This document shows positions 1 through 11,900 of a stretch of 64,000 nt of DNA, in pieces (the stretch's first letter is position 1; each line of letters opens with the position of its first letter). A program made the translations under genes and the position numbers. The DNA comes from Silene conica. Its lineage: Eukaryota; Streptophyta; Magnoliopsida; Caryophyllales; Caryophyllaceae. The DNA lies in assembly GCA_029255685.2 (NCBI GenBank), contig CM055315.2, positions 30,943,501-31,007,500 of the forward strand. Reading direction: 5' to 3'. The notes under the pieces are model-generated. The model ran no database searches. It was not told the DNA's origin and worked only from the letters and a program-made list of their open reading frames with translations.

Positions 1-2
1 AA

Positions 3-155
3 GAGTCTGAGACGAATTTTGTTGATGGTGATAACAAGCTACCATTTATATCTGACAAATTTATGGATTTAGACATCTCAGATTTCATGACCTTTGACTC
101 TAATGGAGAAATTGGCCCTACGATTGGCGAAGGAAGTGTCCAAAAATTGGACTAG
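3..155 (+). other. Open 3' end of an unidentified coding stretch
   Basis: The window opens inside a reading frame that stays open for 50 residues and stops at 153-155. The peptide is acidic and ends in GEIGPTIGEGSVQKLD. It could be the last exon of a gene to the left, or a gag-side piece of the copia relic that follows. I do not recognise it, and the upstream sequence is outside the window. Confidence 0.3.
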
Positions 156-169
156 ATTTTATTTATATT

Positions 170-271
170 GCTTAAGTTATTTATTAAGTTTATTTACTAG
201 TCTTTATCTTATTTTATTTTTCGAATAAAAGCAAGTGTGCTTAAGTTATTTATTAAGTTTATTTACTAGTC
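170..271. repeat. Tandem duplication, 69-bp period
   Basis: A 33-bp segment beginning GCTTAAGTTATTTATTAAG at 170 recurs essentially unchanged at 239. The second copy leads into a CT-rich stretch at 270-330 that resembles a plant 5' UTR. From 330 to about 700 I see only AT-rich sequence with no gene. Confidence 0.6.
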
Positions 272-699
272 CTTTCGTCTTTCATTTACCTCCTTTCGCT
301 CTACCCAGATCGATCTCCTCGCTTTTCTCCAGGTTTTATTTTGTTTAGTTAATAATAATCTCAATTCTTCGTTTTCATACCTAACTTTGTTATAGTTTTT
401 AATTTTATAGGTTGATTTTGATATATGAGTTTTAAACTCGCGTGTGTTTATGTTCAATTTGTGTAACGTCGATTTAATTTTGGTGCTTACGTTTTTCATT
501 TCGTAATTTTAATTATTTGTTTATCTAGTATTGAGTTTTTGTATTGATTTTCGTGTAGCTTAGCTTAAACACGATTTGGTTTATATGTATATATATGATT
601 AGGTTTGGTAGTATACAGTGATCGCCTTAACATTATACTTGCATGAATTCCTCTTCAAGTTTTCTTTCCGTACCATACTTTTATACTTATTATATGTAA

Positions 700-3600
700 T
701 TTATTTTATGAAGATTATTATGGGAGCTACACATGGAGATGTATGCCTTGCCGATAGTGCAACTACGCACACAATACTTAAAAATAAAAAGTATTTTATT
801 TGTCTTAAAGAGGAAAAGACAAATGTTTGTACAATTGCTGGTAGTACAAAATTAATTGAAGGCTCGGGAAAAGCTAATATTTCCTTATCTAATGGAACAA
901 ATATTGAAATTGAGGAGGCTTTGTACTCCCCTAAGTCAAAAAGAAATTTGCTGAGTTTTAATGATATCCGCAGGAATGGATTTCATGTTGAGACAGCAAG
1001 TGAAAAAGGGGTTGAATACCTATATATTACACGTTCAGATTTGAACAAGAAAAGTGTGTTGGAAAAACTACCAGCATTGTCTTCTGGCTTGTATTACATG
1101 AAAATTTGTGCAATTGAATCTCATGCACTAGTAAACCAGAAGTTTACAAATAAAAGGAATTTTATTATTTGGCATGACCGGTTTGGCCATCCCGGATCAT
1201 TAATGATGCGAAAAATCATTGAAAATTCATGTGGTCATGTAATGGAGAACCAGAAGATTTTTCAATATAGTGAATTTTCATGTGCCGCTTGTTCCCAGGG
1301 CAAGTTAATTATTAGGCCATCAATTACAAAGGTAGGGAATGAATCCCTTACATTTCTGGAAAGAATACAAGGTGATATTTGTGGACCTATACATCCACCA
1401 AGTGGACCATTTCGATATTTTATGGTATTAATTGATGCATCAACTAAATGGTCACACGTGTCATTATTATCAACTCGCAATCTGGCATTTGCGAGATTAC
1501 TAGCTCAATTGATAAGATTAAGAGCTCATTTTCCAGATTATCCCATTAAGACTATCCGTTTTGACAACGCTGGTGAATTTAGTTCACAAACTTTTAATGA
1601 TTACTGTATGTCTATTGGGATAAAGGTTGAACATCCTGTGGCACATGTTCACACTCAAAATGGTCTTGCTGAGTCATTAATAAAACGCATTCAATTAATT
1701 GCAAGACCAATGCTTATGAGGTCTAAATTACCTATTTCGGCATGGGGGTATGCCGTTTTACATGCAACGGCACTAATTCGCATCAGGCCAAGTAGTTATC
1801 ATAAATCATCCCCCATAAAGTTGGTTTCTGGTCATGAACCAAATGTTTCTCATCTAAGAATTTTCGGTTGTGGTGTATATGTTCCAATTAGCCCACCACT
1901 TCGTACAAAGATGGGACCCCAAAGAAGGTTGGGAATATATGTTGGGTTCGAATCTCCATCAATTATAAAATATTTGGAGCCATCTACAGGAGATGTATTT
2001 ACGGCCCGTTTTGCTGATTGTCATTTTGATGAATCAATTTTCCCAACATTAGGGGGAGAAAATAAACAACTGGTAAAAGAGATAAGTTGGAATGAATTGT
2101 CATTATCTTATTTAGATCCTCGCACTAAAGAATGTGAACTTGAAGTTCAAAGGATAATTCATTTACAAAGGCTAGCAAATCAATTGCCGGATGCCTTCAC
2201 TAATGCAAAAGGAGTGATAAAATCTCATATACCAGCTGTAAATGCTCCAGCTAAAATTAATGTCCCTGAAGGACTGTTACATGCAAATGAGTCTAAGGCC
2301 CGCATGAAGCGTGGTAGACCTGTTGGTTCCAAAGATAAAAATCCTCGCAAACAAAAAGGAGCAAAGGTTGATGATGGCGATGTTGAGGATAAAATAGCTT
2401 TTGAAAGGCCCCTTGAAAAGCTGGGAGACATGACTGAAAATGCTAATCTAGAAGGGATTCAGGTACCTGAAAATATTGATTGTGAAGAGATCTCGATAAA
2501 TTATGTCATGTCAGGACAAACATGGAACCGGAAAAAGGTCGACGTCGATGATGGTGTTTTTGCATTTAATGTAGCGCTTGATATCATGCATGAAAATGAG
2601 GATCATGAACCAAAGTCTGTTGATCAGTGCAGACGCAGGATTGATTGGCCAAAATGGAAAGATGCTATTGAAGCAGAATTAAAATCATTAGCTAAACGAG
2701 AAGTATTTGGGCAAGTAATTCACACACCTAGTGGAGTAAAACCAGTGGGTTACAAATGGGTGTTTGTTCGGAAAAGAAATGAAAAGGGCGAAATAGTCCG
2801 ATATAAGGCCCGTCTAGTTGCACAAGGTTTTTCACAAAGACCTGGTATTGATTATGAAGAGACATATTCTCCTGTAATGGATGCAACTACTTTTCGATAT
2901 CTGATTAGTCTGGCTATGAGGGAAGGACTTGATTTACGCCTTATGGACGTTGTCACAGCTTATCTATATGGCTCACTTGATAATGATATATATATGAAAC
3001 TCCCTGAAGGTAACTTCCCGACTCATTAAAATCAAGTCCTAGAGAGCAATATTCAATCAAGCTAAACAAATCTCTGTATGGTTTAAAACAGTCCGGACGT
3101 ATGTGGTATAACCGTCTTAGTGAATATTTGTTAAAAGAAGGTTATAAAAATGACCTTGTTTGTCCGTGCTTATTCATAAAGAGGTCAAAACCCGGATTTG
3201 TGATTATTGCGGTTTATGTTGATGATCTGAATATTGTTGGAACTCCTGAAGAGATTCCAAAAGCTGTTGAATGTTTGAAGAAAGAATTTGAGATGAAAGA
3301 TTTAGGAAAGACAAAATTTTGTCTTGGTTTGCAAATTGAACATCTTGATAATGGAATCTTGTTACATCAAGGGACCTATATTGATAAAGTGCTAAAACAG
3401 TTCAAAATGGATAAAGCACATCCTTTGAATACTCCCATGGTTGTAAGAACACTTGATGTGAAGAATGATCCGTTTCGACCTCGTGAAGAAAAGGAGAAAG
3501 CCCTTGGTCGTGAAGTACCATACTTGAGTGCTATTGGAGCTTTGATGTATCTTGCTAGTCATACGCGGCCTGATATATCATTTTCAGTAAACCTATTAGC

Positions 3601-4620
3601 AAGATATAGTTCTTCTCCAACACAAAGACATTGGAATGGAGTCAAACATTTACTCAGATATCTTCGAGGTACGTCAGATATGGGTTTATATTATGCTAAT
3701 AAGTGCAAAACAGAGTTAGTTGGTTTTGCAGATGCAGGTTATATGTCTGACCCCCATAATGGTCGTTCGCAAACTGGCTATGTGTTTACATGTGGCAATA
3801 CTCCTATCTCATGGCGTTCTGTGAAGCAAACTATAACCGCCACTTCTTCAAATCATGCCGAGTTATTAGCAATTCATGAAGCTAGTCGCGAATGTGTATG
3901 GTTGAGATCAGTTATTCATCATATTGAAGAATCATGCGATCTACCAAGAAATAAATCACCGACCATTTTACATGAAGACAACACTGCGTGCATAGCTCAA
4001 CTCAAGTCAGGGTTCATTAAGGGTGATAGAACGAAGCACATTTTGCCAAAATTCTTTTTTACTCATGATCTTCAGAAAGATGGTGTTATTAGTGTTCAAC
4101 AAATCCGCTCTAGTGAAAATCTGGCAGATATTTTTACAAAGGCACTTCCGAGCAAGACATTTGAGAAGTTAATCAATCAACTTGGGTTACGTCGTCTCAA
4201 GGATGTCAAGCGATGTTTTGATGAGGGGGAGTAAATACGCGTTGCACTCTTTTTCCCTTAGCCATGGTTTTGTCCCACTGGGTTTTCCAGGCAAGGTTTT
4301 TAACGAGGCAACACCTAGTGCGTATTACGGAGTTTAATTGTACTCTTTTTCCTTTATTAGATTTTTGTCCCATAGGGTTTTTTTTTTTAAGTTGAGGTTT
4401 TAACGAGGCATTTTTCTCCGATGATGGACATCCAAGGGGGAGTGTTATGAAATATCTTGATGGATGTCCATATATTAATATATCTTTAGGATATATTATG
4501 TTACCTACATACCATGGACTCTTGTATTATATATACTCTCTCCCTATGAATAAAATATCATTCGATTCTAGTCTCTCTTTCTCTCTACAATTCTATATTA
4601 TTCACAACATTACCATTATT
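700..4620 (+). mobile_element. Ty1/copia LTR retrotransposon relic
   Basis: Copia-order pol is recognisable: aspartic protease (LADSATTHTI), GAG-pre-integrase (HDRFGHPG), integrase zinc-binding and core regions (DNAGEF, HTQNGLAES), reverse transcriptase (YKARLVAQGFSQ and YVDDL) and RNase H (SSNHAELLAIHEASRE, DRTKHI). A purine-rich tract precedes an LTR-like segment starting TGTTATGAAATATC at 4443 and ending near 4609-4624. No 5' LTR or clear gag lies in the window, so the left boundary is uncertain and no LTR date is possible. The element looks broken, with about one or two breaks in the part seen. Lineage within copia was not assigned. Confidence 0.88.
4443..4620 (+). repeat. 3' LTR of the copia relic
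   Basis: The stretch begins with TGTTATGAAATATC straight after the purine-rich tract CCAAGGGGGAG. It holds a TATATATACTC promoter-like block and a CT-rich stretch, and ends at one of two AACA sites (4609 or 4624). About 170-180 bp is short but usual for several copia lineages. It lies about 250 bp upstream of the start codon of the VPS3-like gene in the same orientation. Confidence 0.6.
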
Positions 4621-4654
4621 AACATACTTCCAAACAATAACTTAATTAAATAGC

Positions 4655-4689
4655 AAACCCGTACAATTTACAGACGGTTTTAATACTAG
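4655..4689 (+). mobile_element. Possible degenerate Helitron 3' end
   Basis: ACCCGTACAATTTACAGACG is followed by TTTTAATACTAG and then T. This resembles the 3' ends of the other Helitrons here (hairpin around CCGTGCAA...TTGCACGG, a short spacer, CTAG, then host T). The stem is decayed and the matching 5' end was not found. If right, the copia relic lies inside or beside an older Helitron. Confidence 0.3.
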
Positions 4690-4874
4690 TAATAATGGAA
4701 AATTTAGCACATGAGATAAGTAAAGTATGGTGCGAAAATAAATTAACTAATTTTATTATTTATTTTTATACGATGTTAAGTTGGTAACTCGATAACAGCT
4801 GGTGTGACATTTCCTTTTTTTAATTGATTTCTTCACCTTATTCATCATTCCACACAATCCACTAAGCTCCATCA
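4690..4874 (+). promoter_or_regulatory. Upstream region and 5' UTR of the VPS3-like gene
   Basis: Only about 185 bp separate the last transposon-like sequence from the start codon. An AT-rich block near 4755-4770 (TATTTATTTTTATAC) could act as a TATA region. The sequence just before the ATG is pyrimidine-rich (TTCTTCACCTTATTCATC), as in many plant 5' UTRs. No mapped transcript supports this; the call rests on position and base composition. Confidence 0.35.
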
Positions 4875-5987
4875 ATGGCGTCGGCGAAACTTGAACCCTC
4901 CAAATCAAGAACAGTTCTACAATCAGTAGCTCACTTTGACCTTTCAAAGACTTCACTCTCATCATCAATCACCTCTCTTGCGATCACCTCACCAACCCTA
5001 GATTCAAATCTTACCATTTACGCCGGCACCAATTCAGGTGATCTCCTTTTATTAGCCCTAGACTCTAATGCTGATGATCAGGTTAAGCTTACATATTATG
5101 TATCGATCAGCAAGTCCATTATCAGTTCTATTTATGTTGTTCCGCAAATTAATAGGGGTTTAGTCGTTTCGGACGGGAATTTGTATCTATTGGATTTGAT
5201 ACCGGTGATTAGTGTGAAAAAGCTGAGTAATTTTAAAGGTGTGAATGCTGTTGCTAGAAGGATTTGTAGCTCTGGATGTGAAACTGGTTTGAGTTTCGTG
5301 TTCGATGAAGTAGAGAGTGAGAATTGGGGTAGTGCTACTGTAGGTGGGAAGCTTATGAAGAGGCTAGGGGGTGGAATTCGAGCCAATGGTGTGAGGATTA
5401 AAGAGGCGGAGGGTAGTAGTAGGAATAATAGTAATGGTAGATGTGTTTTTGGTGTGGCCATGGCAAAGAAATTTGTTTTTATTGATCTGAATTGTAGGGA
5501 AGTTGAAGGGCAACATTCGTTGTATGTGGTTTTGAAGGAAATGCCGTGTGTTGAGGGTGTGAAATCGATGGTGTGGATTGATGATTCAATAATCTTAGGG
5601 ACTAGTAATGGGTATAGTTTGATGTCCTGTGTCACCGGGCAAGTTACTTTGATATTTTCGCTCCCTGATATGGTCGCTAATCCACGTCTTAAGTTGTTGT
5701 CGAAAGAAGAAAAAGTTCTTCTAGTGGTTGATAACGCGGGAATCATTGTGGATAGTCAAGGCCAGCCTGTTGGCGGAAGCTTGGTATTTCGTCAGGCACC
5801 GGATTCTATTGCGGAGTTATCTGGTTATTTGGTGGTTGCTAGGGATGGAAAAATGGAGTTGTATCATAAAAAAACGGGATCTTGTGTTCAAGCTTTTTCC
5901 ATTGGTGCTAGCATTGGAGACGGTTATTTCATTGCAGACGAGGAAAATGACAGTGGAAAATTTGTTGCTGTTGGCGTATCATCCAAG
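4875..5987 (+). CDS. VPS3: VPS3-like exon 1 (CNH domain)
   Basis: The exon codes for residues 1-371. The ATG at 4875 is the first in frame after a pyrimidine-rich leader, and the protein starts [16 protein letters not shown] as in relatives. The beta-propeller-like CNH region begins at about residue 20 (hydrophobic repeats such as [15 protein letters not shown]). It ends GVSSK before GTTAGC, phase 0. Confidence 0.92.
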
Positions 5988-8900
5988 GTTAGCCGTCAAA
6001 TGTTTATTTTTCTCACCTCTTTTTTTTTTCCATGTAATTCTCAATTTTATTAAAGCACCCTTAAGTTGTCACCAGTTTCTTGGCGTTCCTTGGTGCACAT
6101 TGATGTGTGTATTTGCTGCTTGAGCTATTAGGTGCTAACCATGGTGTCAAAAGGCACCTAATATTTGCACCACTTTGCAGGTAGGCACCCAACATTTGCT
6201 TTTCGACCAAAGGTACAAAAAGTATAGATTGTGTTTGGTGACAAGAACCAGTGGACTATTTCCTTGAGAAAGAAACCCCATTTTCCTTTTAATTTCTTAC
6301 TTGGCTTGCTTGGGATGAGAGTAATTATTAAGGGGTAATGAGAGCTAATATAAGAAGAAATGAGAGGAGATTGGTGGTTTGTGGTGGTTGTGGAGGGTGG
6401 AATTATTACCTCCTTATGGTGGTAATACATTACTTGAGGGGGAGGTGGGTAACAATTACTCGCTTAATCGAGGGACTTTTACCCTATCTTTCCCTATTTC
6501 TATCCACTTCTATCTCCAATCCCCATCCCTTCCCTCCATTTTTTAGTTCATTTAACTCTATTACTCCCTTAATAATTACTCCCATCCCAAGCAAGTACTT
6601 AAAAGCAACTTTTCACTAAAGGGCATACAAGGGCCCATAGAAGGGTCCAACTACAAGGGGTGTAATAGGGGCAAGCATTCCCTTAGCATTTTGGCAAGAG
6701 GCCGCTTCAAGGACTTGGGTAGGACTTGAAACCGTGACGTCACGGTCACAAAGCCAAAGCCGAACCTTGACCGGTGCACCAAGGCTCCCCTTCGAAAGTA
6801 ATTATTCACTAAACTAAATTTTTCTTCTCCCTCTTCACCTCCATTACGCAACCATCTTCGTCCCCATATAATCACCTATTTCTCCTGCTCACCTCGGCAC
6901 TTTATCTTTCTCCTATACACCATAAACATAGCATTAATTACATCTCCTTCTTTACTCCACCTCGGGCAACTTCTGTATCATCGTTCGCCCTTCCCACCTT
7001 TTTGTCCTTCACACCTTTGAATACCTTTTCTTTCATCTCCTACTTCAAATCAATAGTTTTTTTTTTGCCATTTAGGTCATGTGCAAACGTGGCACATAAT
7101 GTTTTTTTTTTTACTCATAAGCACCTAATATTTACATTTTTTTGTCGAAAGACACCATATAACTTTCTCCGTCAAAAAAATCAAGATCTCGTTTTGACTT
7201 GACGGAAAACAATGTTTAACCTAATTAGTTTATTATCCACCTCGCTTTTTCATACTCTTACCTTTGCAAGCGCTTTTTCACCTTTCTCCTTCCTAACCTA
7301 ACCTTATAGCCTTCAATTATCTCTTCTTCCCCTTTCTTATAAAGCATTGAATTAATGAGCGCGAACATGGTGGCTAAAGATTGATGAGTGGTACTCATTT
7401 AAACGTACTTGGGTGAATTAAACAACGATGGTGAATTTGCTGCTGGTGTAAACTTCCAATCTGGGTTGTCATGTTGATTATCTTGACCATATTGAATATA
7501 TGGTGGTTCAATAGTGCAAATTTGATGTTTGTGAAATTGGTAAAGAGTGGTTCGATGGTGCAAAATTGTGGTTGTGGTATGGTTGTTGTCAAGGGGGCTC
7601 TTTATTTGCCAATAGTTAAAGGGGGTGAGGAGATTGAAGAGGATGGAAGATGAGGGGGGGGGGGGGGGGGGGGTGTTCATATTTGAGTTGGATGGAATTT
7701 TTAATTGAAGGCTATTTATGAGATTAATTATATATGTAAGAACAAACAAAAAAAATTGTTTTCTGTCAAGTCAAGACGAATTCTTGACTTTTTTAACAGA
7801 AAACGTCAGTTTTATACAACAAAATGTTAATGTTAGGTGTTGTTGGGCAAAGAAAAAAAATTTAGGTGTCTTTTTTACAGATGACCTAAATGTTAGGTGT
7901 CATATGATAATAAACCCAAACCAATATAATCTTTTTGTTGGTCGCTGTTTTGGTGATCAGTTGCTCCTAGTTGAATGGTTGATGTTTTTCGCTGAAAAAG
8001 AATTATCAATGGTGGTTGTCAAGGAAGATGTTGGGAGGTAAGAGGATGAGAGATAGTTAAAGTAATGGGTAACAATTGCGTTTGTAAGATTTAACTGCAA
8101 TTAGAAGTTTTTAACAGAAAAAATCTTGTTTCCCGTCAGGTCAAAGTCAAATTCTGACTTTTCCTGACGGAGAGGCGGGAAATTGTATTTGTTAGTAAAC
8201 GGAGCCTTACATTTGGTACCTTTGAGTTAACAAAATGTTAGGTTCCTTCGTAAATGTTGGGTACCTTCTGAAAAAGAAAAATAACAAAGAAAAACTATAA
8301 ACAGCATTATCTCACTGCCTTGAAGACTTCCTCCTATTGTGGGACCATTTTCAATCATCTTTTTGCTTTTCTCATTCAGTGATCTATTTGATCCTCTTCT
8401 TTCATGCGAGTAGTCAGTACGTGCTAAATCTCATTTCAGTGCATCTTGTTTTCTTGTATCTCTATTCATCTTTCACAAGCGCAAGATGTTCAGATAGCAT
8501 ACCTTTTCAATTCATGTATGCAATTCTAACAACCTACACTTGCAAATGAGGGCCAGCTTCGCCTTATTTCATGATGTGGAACTGCTTTATTACCACACAT
8601 ATTTTTTGCGGGCACCCATGTTTCTTTCACTTGTTTGTTAAATAGGTACTTCTACTAGTTATCTCCTGAACTGACTCACTTTTATTCTTTGGGTTTTACG
8701 TATTATGAAATAAAATTGCAATAACTCTCTCAACTGTGTGTGCTTTACGTTCATCTTAGAGTAGAAGATAGTTGACTGATATCTTATCAAAGTTCCATTG
8801 GAAGCAATCTCTGTGTGAGGGGGTAAGGCTTCGTAGGTTTGAGCACCCTTTAACCTGCCAAGGCAGGAGTTTCTTCGGGTTTCTAAGGGGTAATCTTGTT

Positions 8901-11900
8901 AATGTTTGTGCTCCCTTGACAGGTATTTTGCTACCGTATGATACCCTATGAAGAACAACTTAGGGATTTGTTGAGAAACAAGAATTTCAAGGAAGCACTA
9001 TCTATAGTAGAGGAGCTGGAGGCCGAAGGTGACATGTCTACTGAAATGCTGTCTTTTGTCCATGCTCAAGTGGGGTTCCTTTTGCTGTTTGACTTACATT
9101 TCAAGGAAGCCATTGATCAGTTCCTACTATCAGAGACCATGCAGCCATCTGAGTTATTTCCCTTTGTTATACGAGACCCTAATCGCTGGTCGCTTTTGGT
9201 AAGTATATAGTGTTGCTATATTCTTTCTAATTGGTGAATGGACTTGTAGTTTCAGTAGTTGGGTGGGAAAAGTCCATTTTTTGTAAAAGAATTGATCTAC
9301 TATATTTTTCTCCTACTTTGTCAGTATACACCATTTGACTAGTTTTGAGTCTAGAGTCGAATTTTGCATTTTGGTAGGCAAAAATATTTCTTAAAGACGG
9401 TATGAAATGGGTTGTGGGGGGTGGGCCACGGGGATAAGATTATCTACGGACCTACCCTGATTTCAAGCTAATCTAAGTTTTAACATTTTGCAAAAAAATG
9501 ATTTTCGAATCGCTCTTTTTAGATTATAATGGCCCATGCAAGGGACCTAAATACTGTTAATCATGCTTTTTTCGTCCAACCAATCTATTTTTTAATTGAT
9601 CTTCAAAATTATGCTGAAGCAAATGGAAAGAATTATTATTGAAATACTATTGAACAAAATATGCAAACCGAGAAACTGAGCAATATGCAATATGCAATTT
9701 GAGCAAATTCAAACTGAAGAGTCGCATTAAATATTCTATTTTTGAAACTTAACCATAAACTTTTGTCAGCAATACTTAATTAAAATTCAACAAAAGAGCT
9801 TATTTAGTCTTTTATTCTTAAGATTTGTTGTCACCCAAGGGTATTCAATATGGTAATCAAAATGCTTATTAATCACCATTAAGTAATAAATGTCAGTCTT
9901 AAAAATCACTGGTTACTGGTTTGTATATTATACTTCCTCCATTTCACTTTTGTTGACCACTTTCCCTCTCATTCCAAGTTAATTGTCCTCTTTCTAAATA
10001 TAGTACGGTAAAGTACCAATATCTCCTCTAATTTGCTAACTAACACTCCCTCCATCAAAATGACAGAATCCTCAATCTCTTAATTCAAGAGATAGGGTTG
10101 TAATATTACCCTATTTCTTGATAGAGAAAGTAGGACAATAAAAGTGGGATGGAGGGAGTAATATTTAGGCAAAATGCAAAAACAGCAATCCAGAAAATGA
10201 GCAGCAATACAATTGAAGCAATTTAAGAAAATGTACACAAAGTTCAAGCTCCTGAAGTAAAGCTTCAGTTGACATTCCAATTTAACAATCAGCCACATTG
10301 ATTACATGACCGAAAAGGTTTGAATGAAGCTCTTGTTAAATTTTGTATGATGACATTTGTGGCAGAAGCCCATGAGAACTTTACTGCATTGCCAAAAATA
10401 CAACTGCCTTTCGTCAATGCAAATCCATTTCAGGTAGCCCCAGGCTGAGTAAAGCTCAAACCCACATGCAAAGCTTATAAGTGTATTAATAATTTTCCTT
10501 TGCTCGACCTCCATCATCTGATAGATGACATATGACGCTACAGATTCACTTTCAGTATTTCTACTCAAATATGCATCGTCCATGTGGCTCTATTCTCTGA
10601 ATCATTCCTGTTGGTTTCTGTTTTTATATCATCTATGAAAATTGATTTAGTTTCATCTTTAATTATTTTGTTTTCCTTTTCAAGTTTCTAAGCCCATATG
10701 TCTGAGAAGATGACATTGATCCAGAATATGGATATTTGATTTTAGCTAGCAATAATATCTTATTCTTCTGAGAAAGTTACAGAGCTGCAGGGGTCTGTTT
10801 TAGCCCGTATATTCCTTTTAAGCAAAAGAGGACAGAGTATATGTGACTTGGCAATGTGCTGCATCTAACGTTTGAATGACAACTGGAGAGAAACCGTCAT
10901 CTATTTTTCTAAAATTGCAATAGGTTTAGAGCCCTCTTACCTTAGCAATGCCTCAAGGTCTCCTGCCTACGGCACGTTAAAGGGAATCATATATACGAAG
11001 GCTTGTTGCTGATCTATGTTTACTTAGACTTGGTTAGAAGTATCTCACAATGGGTTAGAGTTTATGGTTTCAAAATATTGACAAGTAGTTGTTAAGGCAC
11101 AAACTCCATACCTGATGTTGTCTAAAGAATTGGGTTATTGAACTGCCTCAAGTTAGGGGACGTAACAAGCATAGAGAAGCGGAGGGCATCAAATGTGAAC
11201 CAATTATAGTAGTCTACTAGAGTTATACTCTATTAGAGTAGTAGGACATCATTTTCCGATTTGGTACAAGGGCGTACACATATTAGAAGTATAGTGCTTG
11301 CACTATGGGCCTATAAACATTCTGCTCTGTTATATATAACATGCTTTCATTTGGTTTAGAATTGTACATGTTTAATACTCCCTTCTATGAAATAAAACTT
11401 CCCATTTGACTTTTTAAGGTTAAAGTTGTAAAGCGTGACCATGAATATTTTTTTTGAAAAATGTAAAAATCTATTATGTAACACTAAAATATTAACTGTC
11501 ATAAAAAAACTTTCATAAAATTATAATTACAACAAAATAATTAATATACATATGCAAATAAATATAGTAAAAGTGTTGTTTTGAAGACCACATCAAGTCA
11601 AGTGGGAAGTTAATTTTAAATAGGAGGGAATACTTAAGTTACTGTTGATCGGATGGTGAAGTAAATGATAAAAGAGTTGTTGATCTAAGTAGCTGTAGCT
11701 TTATGGGCCATACTGTCTTGTCGATAGTTGCTGATCAGATGTGAAGTAAATGATACAATAGTTGTTGAGCTAAGTAGCTGAAGCTTTATCAGCCATACTG
11801 TCTTGTAGATAGTTGCTATCGTTTATCAGTGTGTTTAGCTCATTTGTTGTCTGGAGCTTTTTGTGCTGATGCTTGATTGCAAAGCATGATGCACCTTGCT

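Larger units (their letters stand above)
5988..8922 (+). other. VPS3-like intron 1
   Basis: This 2.9-kb intron holds a TIR MITE (about 6299-6600), a reverse SINE-like copy (about 6620-6795), a larger inverted-repeat element (about 7055-7915) and a 20-G run (7654-7673). Segments at 6127-6195 and 8105-8270 repeat motifs such as AGGTGCCTAATATT and look like further broken copies of the same TIR family. No gene was seen. Confidence 0.8.

Noticed and set aside
266-499. 77-residue minus-strand frame near the left edge
   Set aside because: Basic and low-complexity, in a sequence that looks like a leader region on the plus strand. No support beyond being open.
5132-5746. 204-residue open frame on the minus strand
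   Set aside because: It lies wholly opposite exon 1 of the VPS3-like gene, whose plus-strand frame matches a known family. It is low-complexity and Leu/Pro/Ser-rich with no recognisable domain, so it is a shadow frame.
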